Assembly: GCA_031275285.1 (NCBI GenBank)
Contig: JAISOY010000048.1
Location: 1-33,647, forward strand
DNA from: Bacteroidales bacterium
GTDB taxonomy: Bacteria > Bacteroidota > Bacteroidia > Bacteroidales > UBA4181
DNA: 33,647 nt
Direction: 5' to 3'
Below the pieces are notes generated by a model. That model did no database searches, was not told where the DNA came from, and saw only the letters and a list, made by a program, of their open reading frames with translations. Below, one piece after another: positions 15,029 to 23,222 of this stretch. How positions within the stretch are numbered: the first letter of the stretch is position 1; each line of letters begins with the position of its first letter. Position numbers and translations under genes: made by a program.

Positions 15029-17050
15029 TTACTTATCATTGGGCTTTATTTTGAATATTTTAAGAAGTTTTACATCTTTTTGGGGAACTTCTTCTGTCCA
15101 GCTTTGCTTTTTTTGTTCGGAAGGATAGTCTCTCCAAAGATCACGCACGTTGTAATTCTGACCTGGTATTAAACCTATTCTTTCGAAATCAATGGCAGTG
15201 TTTTGTCCGTCACCAAAATTAAATACAGCCAGATAAGTGGTATCGGCTATGGTAGAGACAAACTGGTTGGCAGCCCTTTTTCCGTTACCCGAATTAACAG
15301 GACGGAATGATTTACATTGTCGCGCTACCCGGTTGAGTTCCTTTCTGGTCAGTAATTTTTCTGAGCGTTCTTTTATTTCGCTGTTGCCGCTATCGCTGTA
15401 ATCATCTCCAAGGATCACTATTCCTGTAATGATGGAAGATGTGATCCTGGCCCTGTTTTCACCTTCGGAAACGCCATTGAGCAGAATGTGGTCGGCATCA
15501 TTGTAATCGTACACATGGTCCAGCCACCAGCCATAATTCAATGAATTCAAAACATATTCGGTGGTTCCTTCCCTTAGATTGTCACTATACATTTTATTCC
15601 ATGCATCACAACTGATACGGCGACTATGGGCATACTGCCCGGGAAAAACCGGAGCAATAGAAAGATTGACATACATTCCGGGCATATGCTCCCTGAACCA
15701 GTCGGCCAGCCATCTCATTCCATGATTGTAGGCCTGTATACCCGTTTGTACTGTCGGATCGAACCAAGAATCGGCTTCCATAGCCCCATGACCAAGAAAA
15801 TCGATTTTTATGTAGTCGAATCCGGCTTGTTTAATTCTTCGCAGGAATTCTTTTTCCGTCCTGCTTTTTGTATCGGGATGAGTCGGGTCGATACACCATC
15901 CTCCGTCCAGTTTACGGGGTTGTCCACCGGCTTTTAATGCATACGGAGGGGCATTGCCGCCCCAATGCGAAAAAGGGACAAGATAAACGCCTGCCTTCTG
16001 TCCGCGTGCGTGGCAGCGGTCGACAAAAGCTTTTAAAGTCTGGTCATTGAAACCCGATTCATTCCAGTAAGAATCCAGTCCGATATATAAGGTCTGGTCT
16101 TCGCTCACGAATCCCCGGTTCTGGATGTTGCCGGCAATCCATGTCCCGGTTTGGTCCGAATTCGAATAATTGACCTTCGATTCAAGGGCGGCCCAACTGT
16201 TCCACCCAAACGGCTTCTTACCCTTCCATGCACCTTCCCATGCATAGTATTTAGGAGCCAGCAACCTGTTTGTTTTGCCGAAATCTTCCAGCCCGTCGCG
16301 CCAGTCAGCATAATACCCGATGAAAATTTTGGGAGATTTAATCTTTTTCAGGTTTACCTTTCCGTGTTCTATATGGTCGCGGGTCAGGCCGGTTGCTATA
16401 CCCCCGTAGATTTCGAGCGAACGGATCCGGTTATCCGAGCATTTTGAAACAATACCCGTTTTCCATGTATCATGCTCCACCGAACCGATAATCAATCCGT
16501 TTCGGCTATCTTCATTATACAGCGCCGTTACTTCATAACTGGTGTTCTCCCTGTTGATATCGTTCGATTCGTAACGAATAAAATCATCGTTATCAAAAGG
16601 GACCATCAGCACCCTGTTTCCATTGTCGGGCAGGAAGGTATAAGGATCCATGCTTTTCAGAGGTGCCATGTAGTTGGATGCTATTGCTCCGGATGTTGTT
16701 TCCACCGAAAAATCCGTGAGTATATAATTCTGTGAACCATAGAGGTAGAAGTTTTGAATGACTTCCCAGTTGTTTACTTTTCCTGAGAACCTGACCCGGG
16801 TACCTCTGCCGGTTGCATCCTGAAATGGTGATGACGAAACGGTACCGTTCGTTAATGAATACCCGGTATTCCCGACTTTAAACAAAAGTTGCGCATTCTT
16901 AACGATATATGCAGTTTTATGGTAGATATTATATTTTCCCGTAACTGCGTCTATCTCCAGACGGTAATTGCCTGCTTCGATCGTTTCTGCCTGTATTTTC
17001 AGACAGAAAAAAAGGAAAATCCCTAAAAAGATTACCACTGTTTTTCTCAT
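15029..17050 (-). CDS. Exported clan GH-D (GH27/GH36-like) alpha-galactosidase-type glycoside hydrolase
   Basis: A 673-residue protein with a signal peptide (cleaved after KIQA, about 21). An N-terminal beta-sandwich (about 25-265) precedes a TIM barrel starting at KPFGWNSWAALE (279-290), a phrase typical of alpha-galactosidases. The predicted nucleophile is D417 in YIKIDFLGHG, and the acid/base candidate is D482 in RRISCDAW. A C-terminal beta domain (about 590-673) ends the protein. Clan GH-D enzymes are retaining alpha-galactosidases or alpha-N-acetylgalactosaminidases, but this one is divergent and its exact family is uncertain. It starts one base before the DUF1080 gene stop on the same strand, so the two are co-transcribed. 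Confidence 0.82.
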   Translation of the reverse strand: MRKTVVIFLGIFLFFCLKIQAETIEAGNYRLEIDAVTGKYNIYHKTAYIVKNAQLLFKVGNTGYSLTNGTVSSSPFQDATGRGTRVRFSGKVNNWEVIQNFYLYGSQNYILTDFSVETTSGAIASNYMAPLKSMDPYTFLPDNGNRVLMVPFDNDDFIRYESNDINRENTSYEVTALYNEDSRNGLIIGSVEHDTWKTGIVSKCSDNRIRSLEIYGGIATGLTRDHIEHGKVNLKKIKSPKIFIGYYADWRDGLEDFGKTNRLLAPKYYAWEGAWKGKKPFGWNSWAALESKVNYSNSDQTGTWIAGNIQNRGFVSEDQTLYIGLDSYWNESGFNDQTLKAFVDRCHARGQKAGVYLVPFSHWGGNAPPYALKAGGQPRKLDGGWCIDPTHPDTKSRTEKEFLRRIKQAGFDYIKIDFLGHGAMEADSWFDPTVQTGIQAYNHGMRWLADWFREHMPGMYVNLSIAPVFPGQYAHSRRISCDAWNKMYSDNLREGTTEYVLNSLNYGWWLDHVYDYNDADHILLNGVSEGENRARITSSIITGIVILGDDYSDSGNSEIKERSEKLLTRKELNRVARQCKSFRPVNSGNGKRAANQFVSTIADTTYLAVFNFGDGQNTAIDFERIGLIPGQNYNVRDLWRDYPSEQKKQSWTEEVPQKDVKLLKIFKIKPNDK

Positions 17051-17051
17051 T

Positions 17052-17771
17052 TTATAATTTTCTGATTTTTATATTACGAAATGATACCTCATCAAAATGA
17101 TCCTGCAAAGCGATTTTTCCTTTCGGAAATGTTGCAAAATCACGGCCATTGTATTGGTCGGCTCCACTCCATTTGCTGTTTTGTACCATGTCTTTCCAAT
17201 GTTTGCTGTTCATATCTACTTGTGCGGTAATAATATCGTTCAGCCAAAAAGTTACTTTGCCTTTGTCTTTTAAGATCCTGACCTTATTCCACTCGCCTAC
17301 AGGTTTTGGTTTTGATGTTTGCGAGGCTTCTATCAGGTCATACATAGCTCCCGCCAGATGTTTGGAATCATGCCGGTCAGCACCGTCTATATTATCCAGA
17401 ATCTGCATTTCAACGCCTGTACTGGAGGCCCAACCATATTCTTTTCCTTCCCTGACACCGAAAAAGATACCGCTGTTACCTCCTTTACTGATCTTCCACT
17501 CGATCCGGAAATCGAAATTTTCAAATTCTTCATCTGTCACAAGATCCCAGCCTCGTTCTCCTTCCCTGATAATTTTAAAATGAAGTTCACCGTTTTTTAC
17601 ACTCCATGCCGGCAATACTTCGTCCCGGTTGAAAGAGTGCCATCCTTTGGTCGTCTTTCCATCAAATAATAATTGCCAGCCATCCCTTTTTTCTTTTTTG
17701 CTAAGGGTATTGTTCTTTTGGGCATGTACATGGACTGAAACCATGACCAGAAGAAATATCAGTATTTTCAT
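17052..17771 (-). CDS. Exported DUF1080 (3-keto-disaccharide hydrolase-like) protein
   Basis: A 239-residue protein with signal peptide MKILIFLLVMVSVHVHAQ and the DUF1080 concanavalin-like jelly roll: GWQLLFDGKTTKGWHSF near the start, FENFDFRIEWKISKGGNSGI, YGWASSTGVEMQILDN, GEWNKVRI, and a final FRNIKIRKL. DUF1080 proteins are linked to hydrolysis of 3-keto sugars and commonly sit next to glycan-degrading genes. The reading frame is open further 5' to 17990, but the extra 73 residues are AT-driven and would bury the signal peptide, so the ATG at 17771 is preferred. It is first in a minus-strand unit with the GH-D enzyme. Confidence 0.88.
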   Translation of the reverse strand: MKILIFLLVMVSVHVHAQKNNTLSKKEKRDGWQLLFDGKTTKGWHSFNRDEVLPAWSVKNGELHFKIIREGERGWDLVTDEEFENFDFRIEWKISKGGNSGIFFGVREGKEYGWASSTGVEMQILDNIDGADRHDSKHLAGAMYDLIEASQTSKPKPVGEWNKVRILKDKGKVTFWLNDIITAQVDMNSKHWKDMVQNSKWSGADQYNGRDFATFPKGKIALQDHFDEVSFRNIKIRKL

Positions 17772-18276
17772 CGGCGGGTGTTTATTTTTGGTGATTAAGA
17801 TCAGGTTCAATGATATTTTTCCGTATTTCGTTTCAATCTCAGATTTTTTTATCTTTAAAAAATATTTTTCTATCATCAAGTTGTTCCAAATAATTTTCCA
17901 GTGGAAATTGATGGAAAAAATTGAAAGAAGTAAAATTAGAAAAGAAATCATAATTAGCCATATTAAGTAATACCAATAAATTACTATCATCGTATCTAAT
18001 GAGCGTAATCAATTCTATCAATACAACTTAAGAAAGCAGTAAATAGTGCTTTGATACTATTGAAATTACTTATATCGATTTTTTATGGTGTATTATTTGG
18101 AATTTGTATTATGCTTTTCTACCTTTACAACTGAGAATACCTTTGCCTCATAAAGACCGATGGCAAAAATGATCTTTTGTATTGACCTGTGAGATGTTTT
18201 TTTAGAGAAAAACAAAAAGAACTCAATAAAGAAAAATAACAAAGCCACGGACATAAAAAATAACACTTTAGAAAAA
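17772..18276. other. 505-bp AT-rich divergent intergenic region
   Basis: No convincing gene is seen. The region separates the minus-strand carbohydrate locus from the plus-strand RiPP-like operon and must hold promoters for both. Short dyads are present: TTTCC-AGT-GGAAA near 17892-17906 and AATAGT-ACTATT arms near 18042-18061. A candidate -7 box for the operon lies at 18138. Confidence 0.5.
18115..18145 (+). promoter_or_regulatory. Candidate promoter of the RiPP-like operon
   Basis: TACCTTTG at 18138-18145 fits the Bacteroides -7 box TAnnTTTG. TTTT at 18115-18118, 19 nt upstream, is a weak -33 match. The leader to the ATG at 18277 would be about 125 nt. Confidence 0.4.
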
Positions 18277-20643
18277 ATGATACCATTAAGGATATTACTT
18301 TTATTATTGATATTTACAAATTTCTGTCTTGATGTAAAATCCCAGGATCCGGTTGAACATTTTCCTGACTTCGACTACTGGAAGTCTATTAATTATGGAT
18401 TTTTAATAGAGACAGGCCAGAAGTCCGATTTTTTGTGCGAGTTGACTTATAAACAAAATAAAATAATCCCATTCACATCCGTCTGGTTCAATCTGGAATA
18501 CAGTATTCCCCTGCCGCAAGACAGTATCTTTACTTCCTGGAGTTTTAAAAGCTACTCGCTGGATTCGCTGAAACTTAAGCTGTTTTTTTATGGGGAGAAC
18601 GAGGAATTTCTCGACTCTCTGATTTATACGCTTGACCCCAACGGGCATAATCATATCGGGTTCTTTAACGCTAAAGCCACGTGGATGAATATCGTCCTTG
18701 ACGGCCGGAATTTCAGCGTACGCGACTCAGCTTCCCTTCAGATACATGAAGCTGGTATCCGGGCGGCCAACCATAATTTGAAAGACTGGTTCCGGTCTTT
18801 GGATTTTGATCTTGATGTGGCGTCCCTGATCCCTTTGGAGAAAGTGGCAGGGCTGGATGAATTGAAAAACAAAAAGATCATAGGCCTGGGAGAATCCGTA
18901 CATGGTACTGAAACTGTTTTCGGGGAAAAGGCCAGGATAGCCCGAAAGTTGTTATCGGATAGTAATGTTAAGCTGATCTGTTTCGAAAATGGGGTGGATG
19001 TCTGCCTGAACTGGGACCTTTATGTACGGGGCATACATCCGTACGAATATCGTTACAAAATACTGGAAGATCAAAAAGAAACCTTCAGTGATGCAGTTGG
19101 CACTGTAACACTTCTGGATCATATCCGGGAAGTAAATTCCACCCGGAAAGAACGTGACAAGATCCGTATTGTAGGACTGGACCTGCGTTTGGAGAAAGAA
19201 TACTTCTTTTATTATTTCCTGGCATATAAGGGTTTGATCCGGGATAAGGAATCCCTCTCACAACTACTGCTGAAAATGGATACGTTAGAGTACAATAATC
19301 TGTTTTACCTGAATAACATACGGGCAGCTTCCGATACTTTAAAATTACATTTCCACAGGCTGGCCGATGAAGTGAAATCCGAAAGGAAGCTGAAAACAGT
19401 AATACCGGAAAATGAATACCGTTTTTTGCTGGATATTTTACAGTTAAAAGTCCCTACTTATAGTGATAGAAAGAATAAGACCCGTCAAATCGACCGCGAC
19501 TGGTGGATGTGGAAAATATTCCGGCAGGCAGTATCGTGTTACGCACCGGAAGTTACCGACAGGGTAGTCATTTTTTCCCACAGCCTGCATGTGAGCAGGA
19601 CTTATCATCCGAAACACGCAAAAAGCGGTTTTATAAATAAAAGAAGCCTGGGGAGTTATATTGCCGGACATTATGCAGAAGATTACTGGGCGGTTAGTTT
19701 TCATGTGGGGAACGGAGAATCGAAATATTACGACGGAACCTTGAGTATGGTGGCGAAATATTTAGAAGCGATCGGAAAGGAAGAATTTCAGGAGCCGTTA
19801 TGGGGTAGTTTTGAAAAATCCGCGAAAAATACATTACTGGAGAAGTTCTACTGTAGAAGCAATAACCTGAATAACGACCGCTATATGCTATACCGGATGA
19901 TCGGTAACCGGGTGGATAAAGCCCAATTCTATCCCCTGTCGAAAGACCGGTTCGATGGATATGTGTTCATAAATCAGGCAACTTCCAGTCAGACCTGCCG
20001 GTCGGATACAAGATACCTGAACTTCCCTTATCCGGATATGGGCCGTTATCTTGATTCCCTTAAAATAAGCAGGACCCCCTACAGCAAGTCTTTTGCATTT
20101 GATACGGACTGTTTTAGCATTTCTATCTCTGGAGATCTCAGGTATAGAAATGTACGCCTGGAAACTGTTGCGAATGCAAAATTCGGTTTTTTCGAATCGA
20201 AAGACAGGAATTTCCTGGTGTTTTTTGAAGATCAGGTGTTTTTATATAAAAAAGGAGTTGATGGACTGGGCACGTTGAGGAAACAGGATCTTAAAAAGCG
20301 ATTTGTGTATGACTTTATGGGTAGGTATTATTTTACTACCGCTTACTACATGGATAAAGCTGATCATGAAAAAGTAAACCATAATTATTGGACACTGTAC
20401 GGGGATATGCTTGATCATCAGGATGAAGAATATGCCCAGAGAGCCTTCAATGCCGACCAGATGGTCGAGTATAATGATGATGCCAATTTTTCTTTCTTAG
20501 GAAAACGATATACGCATAAGAAAGTGATTGCCATTGGAAAAAACGAAAATTTAATAAGGATCTATTGTTATTATACCGATCAGGGATATGCTGATAAAGA
20601 AAAATATCAAAAATCAATCGAATCTATTTTAAAATTTAATTAA
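18277..20643 (+). CDS. Exported erythromycin-esterase-like protein with extra N- and C-terminal domains
   Basis: A 788-residue protein with a signal peptide (cleaved near VKSQ, about 22). A beta-rich domain fills about 25-180. The erythromycin-esterase (Ere) domain at about 190-530 carries LGESVHGTE (E206, H209), CFENGVD (E237), GLDLR, VVIFSHSLHVSR (H435, H438) and SLGSYIAGHY. The spacings E-x2-H, H to E of 28 residues and H-x2-H match my memory of the EreB active site (E43, H46, E74, H285, H288). About 250 further residues form an unrecognised C-terminal domain. Ere enzymes hydrolyse macrolide lactones, but here the gene is first in a five-gene operon with a double-glycine precursor 16 nt downstream, so a role in processing or immunity to that product is more likely. 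True substrate unknown. Confidence 0.82.
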   Translation: MIPLRILLLLLIFTNFCLDVKSQDPVEHFPDFDYWKSINYGFLIETGQKSDFLCELTYKQNKIIPFTSVWFNLEYSIPLPQDSIFTSWSFKSYSLDSLKLKLFFYGENEEFLDSLIYTLDPNGHNHIGFFNAKATWMNIVLDGRNFSVRDSASLQIHEAGIRAANHNLKDWFRSLDFDLDVASLIPLEKVAGLDELKNKKIIGLGESVHGTETVFGEKARIARKLLSDSNVKLICFENGVDVCLNWDLYVRGIHPYEYRYKILEDQKETFSDAVGTVTLLDHIREVNSTRKERDKIRIVGLDLRLEKEYFFYYFLAYKGLIRDKESLSQLLLKMDTLEYNNLFYLNNIRAASDTLKLHFHRLADEVKSERKLKTVIPENEYRFLLDILQLKVPTYSDRKNKTRQIDRDWWMWKIFRQAVSCYAPEVTDRVVIFSHSLHVSRTYHPKHAKSGFINKRSLGSYIAGHYAEDYWAVSFHVGNGESKYYDGTLSMVAKYLEAIGKEEFQEPLWGSFEKSAKNTLLEKFYCRSNNLNNDRYMLYRMIGNRVDKAQFYPLSKDRFDGYVFINQATSSQTCRSDTRYLNFPYPDMGRYLDSLKISRTPYSKSFAFDTDCFSISISGDLRYRNVRLETVANAKFGFFESKDRNFLVFFEDQVFLYKKGVDGLGTLRKQDLKKRFVYDFMGRYYFTTAYYMDKADHEKVNHNYWTLYGDMLDHQDEEYAQRAFNADQMVEYNDDANFSFLGKRYTHKKVIAIGKNENLIRIYCYYTDQGYADKEKYQKSIESILKFN

Positions 20644-20659
20644 ACTTAAAAGTGATGTT

Positions 20660-21253
20660 ATGAAGAAAATTTCTAAAATTCAGCTAAATGCAATGAAAGA
20701 TGAGTTCCCGGTATTATCTGAGCAGACAATGAGGATTATTGTAGGCGGAACAGACAACCTATGTGTTTTAGACGCCATGGTTATGGCAAGTGCTTGTGCC
20801 GGATACAGTTATACATCGTCTGATATCAGGGCCGGGATCATCGATCACCTGATGATATCTAGGGGGCTGTCTGAAGGCGATGCCGGAGACCTGCTTGATA
20901 ACAATGGATTAAACGGGATTGACACAAGTGCTGTTATTTATAAGTTTTTTGGCGGTGGCGGCGTAAACAGCGGAAGCGCAACGGCCGGGGCGTGTAATAT
21001 TATTACTTTTCAAACAGAAGAAAAAGATAATAAAGGTAATTATATCTATCATGCTGGCCGATTAGATGGCATAGCCGGAAATGATTGTATAATAACGGAC
21101 GGAAATGGTAATACTTTTCTTGTTGACAAAAACAAACTTGGACTTATGTTTGATATATCTACAATTGACGGATCAGGAGGTGGATCGGGAGGCGGTTCAG
21201 GAAATGGATCGGCAAACGGATCAGGAAGCGGATCAGGAAACGGATGGTATTGA
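20660..21253 (+). CDS. Double-glycine leader protein with papain/C39-like domain and Gly/Ser tail (candidate RiPP-like precursor)
   Basis: A 197-residue protein. Residues 1-30 (MKKISKIQLN to VGG) resemble Bacteroidales GG-type natural-product leaders: a Lys-rich start, an amphipathic helix, then cleavage after G29-G30. The cargo is much larger than usual. C35 begins a helix (CVLDAMVMASA), H131 lies in YHAGRLDGI and D147 in IITDGNG, the order and surroundings expected of a papain/C39-like Cys-His-Asp triad. Other cysteines are C46, C112 and C143. Residues 171-197 form a Gly/Ser/Asn tail ending in WY, with Ser at 172, 176, 180, 184, 188 and 192 (every fourth residue) plus 190. The stop codon overlaps the next gene. 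Leader call is fairly sure; the fold is by eye, and the function is unknown. Confidence 0.75.
   Translation: MKKISKIQLNAMKDEFPVLSEQTMRIIVGGTDNLCVLDAMVMASACAGYSYTSSDIRAGIIDHLMISRGLSEGDAGDLLDNNGLNGIDTSAVIYKFFGGGGVNSGSATAGACNIITFQTEEKDNKGNYIYHAGRLDGIAGNDCIITDGNGNTFLVDKNKLGLMFDISTIDGSGGGSGGGSGNGSANGSGSGSGNGWY
21170..21250 (+). repeat. In-frame tandem repeat encoding the Gly/Ser tail
   Basis: Units related to GGATCAGGAAGC repeat about every 12 nt, coding for Gly-Ser-Gly-X. The repeats are imperfect at third positions (GGATCG, GGTTCA, GGATCA), which suggests selection on the protein rather than very recent expansion. Copy number could vary between strains. Confidence 0.7.
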
Positions 21254-22017
21254 TATCCAATAGCTATGACTCAAAAGAAATCACTCATTTTTTTGAATCA
21301 TTAAAGAAGTATCTTCTTATCGACAGTTTGTCAGTCTCTAATGTGGGGTTGGCTGGTAAAGCAGGAGCGGCATTGACTTTATTCGAGTTGTCGGAAGAAG
21401 ATGCTTTTTTGGAAAATTATGCTGTAGAATTTTTACAGGAATCGTTACTTTTCCCTAGTGACGATTTTTCTTATCAAGGAGTGATCGGTGTCGGAATGAT
21501 ATTGAGATATCTGATTGAAAATAAATTTATTGATGCCGATTTTTTTGACTTATTTGGTGAGATTCACGTACAGGTTGTTGATCAGGTGCTTTCTCAGACA
21601 TACCTGAAAGAACACACTTTTGATTATCTGTTATATTTTCTTTTATCAACTCATATTACAGATTCGGAAAAAGAAAAATGTATCGATCTATTGGTTGCAA
21701 ATATTAGTTGCCTGATAAATAATAATTACGAATTGCAGAAAAAGGGACACTTTATTTCTAAGAATTATAATTTCCTGATAAAAGATGAACTGCAATTTTC
21801 CTGTAAAAAGAATCATTCAGACCTGCTGATCGATAAAGTTGATGGTTTGTTTCAAGCAATCTCATCAAAATCAGATGTTGATGAGATCATTGATACAATT
21901 CTTCATATGAAACTTGATTTCAATGAAAAAGGATTCAATTTAGCAATAAGCCGGTTATTGGTTTTATTCACCCATTTTAATAGGATTCCACCTAACCTTC
22001 TTTTCTTTTTCTACTAA
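21244..22017 (+). CDS. Short LanC-like protein without the zinc-binding half
   Basis: A 257-residue protein resembling the N-terminal part of Bacteroidota LanC-like (lanthionine synthetase C-like) proteins: a first Gly-rich barrel loop GLAGKAGAALTLFELS (35-50) and a second segment SYQGVIGVGMILRYLIENKF (77-96), followed by helical pairs. Typical members are about 350-400 residues and carry Cys and Cys-His zinc ligands in the C-terminal half; none are seen here, so cyclase activity is doubtful. It may be a chaperone or scaffold for the preceding product, or a decayed enzyme. The ATG overlaps the precursor end by 10 nt, implying translational coupling, and the GT4 gene begins 3 nt after the stop. 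The LanC relationship is from motif memory. Confidence 0.65.
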   Translation: MVLISNSYDSKEITHFFESLKKYLLIDSLSVSNVGLAGKAGAALTLFELSEEDAFLENYAVEFLQESLLFPSDDFSYQGVIGVGMILRYLIENKFIDADFFDLFGEIHVQVVDQVLSQTYLKEHTFDYLLYFLLSTHITDSEKEKCIDLLVANISCLINNNYELQKKGHFISKNYNFLIKDELQFSCKKNHSDLLIDKVDGLFQAISSKSDVDEIIDTILHMKLDFNEKGFNLAISRLLVLFTHFNRIPPNLLFFFY

Positions 22018-22020
22018 AAG

Positions 22021-23208
22021 ATGATAAATGTAATTATTGTTGATCTTGTATCGGATTGTATCACAGGGATCGAACGTTATAGCAAGGTGATCAAATCAAA
22101 TCATGAGCATGAAAATATCAGGATACACCATTTGATCTTTGAATCCTATAAAAACCTGCCGAAGGTGTTAATCGAAAATGATCGTTTTACCGTTAATTTT
22201 TATCTTCCCAAACAAATTTCCAGTACTAATCGATACAAACCCTTATATTTCGACCTGATAAAACGTTCATTATCGCCTTTGGTATCTTCCATGCAGAATA
22301 TTGTATGGCACATGAATCATTTAGGTTTATCAGGAATCGTACAAATACTGAGGGATACATTTGGCGGGAAATACCTGCTTCATCTTCACTGTTTACCTTG
22401 GAAATACACAAATAAAAATACTGACAGATACAGAAGATTACATAGCCTATACCAGAACGAACGATATGACGATTTTAAAAAGGAAGAAGATACAGGTTTT
22501 GACTACCACAAACCTGATAAAATTATTTGCGTATCTGACTCTGCAAAATGCTATCTGGAAAAAGTCCATAAAATAGCTTCCTCCAAAATATCCAAGATAT
22601 ACAACGGAATAGATATAGATGCTTTTCAACAGCCAAGAAACGATTTAACAATTCTTTATGCCGGAAGGATAACAAAAGATAAAGGAATACTTGATTTTCT
22701 GGATGCAGTAAGCGAAGTAGTTCGTTCTACGGATTATTTTCCCCGGATAAAACTAGCCGGATATTTTAATATTCCACAATTCTTTATAAAAAAGAAATAC
22801 CAACATTTAGATATTGAATTTCTTCATCAGATTGATTTCAATGAACTTAAAATACTATATGCGAATTCCACATTTGGTGTGATTCCTTCTCTTCATGAAC
22901 AGTGTAGTTATGTTGCAATTGAAATGGCCGCATTTGGTTTACCCCTTATTGTTTCGGATGTTGATGCTTTATCAGAAATTTTTGAAGATAGAAAAACCGC
23001 ACTTTTCAACAAGCTTGTTTTTAATTCAGACGGTGAACTGTGTGCAGATAAAGATATGTTTGTTAACAATATTATTGAAATGATCGAAAATGAAAAGTTA
23101 AGGCAAACGATCAGTATTAACCTGAAAAATCTATATGATGACAAATTCAGATCGGCTGCAATGCGTGAACTTACCTTTAGATCTTATGAAGGTCTTTTTG
23201 AAAAATAG
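22021..23208 (+). CDS. Family GT4 glycosyltransferase
   Basis: A 395-residue GT-B-fold glycosyltransferase. The C-terminal donor domain has LYAGRITKDKGILDFLDA and the EX7E motif E293-E301 (HEQCSYVAIEM) in PSLHEQCSYVAIEMAAFGLP; KIYNGIDID precedes it. The acceptor domain begins MINVIIVDLVSDCITGIERY. GT4 enzymes are retaining and use nucleotide sugars in the cytoplasm. It resembles the glycosyltransferases that I recall standing beside double-glycine natural-product precursors in Bacteroidota. With the GT2 gene 14 nt downstream and the LanC-like gene 3 nt upstream, I infer it glycosylates the operon product, possibly on the serine-rich tail. A role in surface polysaccharide synthesis is the alternative. 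Confidence 0.85.
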   Translation: MINVIIVDLVSDCITGIERYSKVIKSNHEHENIRIHHLIFESYKNLPKVLIENDRFTVNFYLPKQISSTNRYKPLYFDLIKRSLSPLVSSMQNIVWHMNHLGLSGIVQILRDTFGGKYLLHLHCLPWKYTNKNTDRYRRLHSLYQNERYDDFKKEEDTGFDYHKPDKIICVSDSAKCYLEKVHKIASSKISKIYNGIDIDAFQQPRNDLTILYAGRITKDKGILDFLDAVSEVVRSTDYFPRIKLAGYFNIPQFFIKKKYQHLDIEFLHQIDFNELKILYANSTFGVIPSLHEQCSYVAIEMAAFGLPLIVSDVDALSEIFEDRKTALFNKLVFNSDGELCADKDMFVNNIIEMIENEKLRQTISINLKNLYDDKFRSAAMRELTFRSYEGLFEK

Positions 23209-23222
23209 AACATAATTATGAC

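Noticed and set aside
17772..17990. 73-residue N-terminal extension of the DUF1080 protein
   Set aside because: It would place the clear signal peptide in the interior of the protein, and its composition is that of AT-rich intergenic DNA.
18277..20643. Macrolide resistance gene ere
   Set aside because: The Ere catalytic spacing is present, but size, export signal and operon context do not fit a dedicated resistance enzyme.
21170..21250. Tandem repeat as a CRISPR or intergenic repeat
   Set aside because: The unit is 12 nt, in frame and encodes the Gly/Ser tail; there are no spacers.
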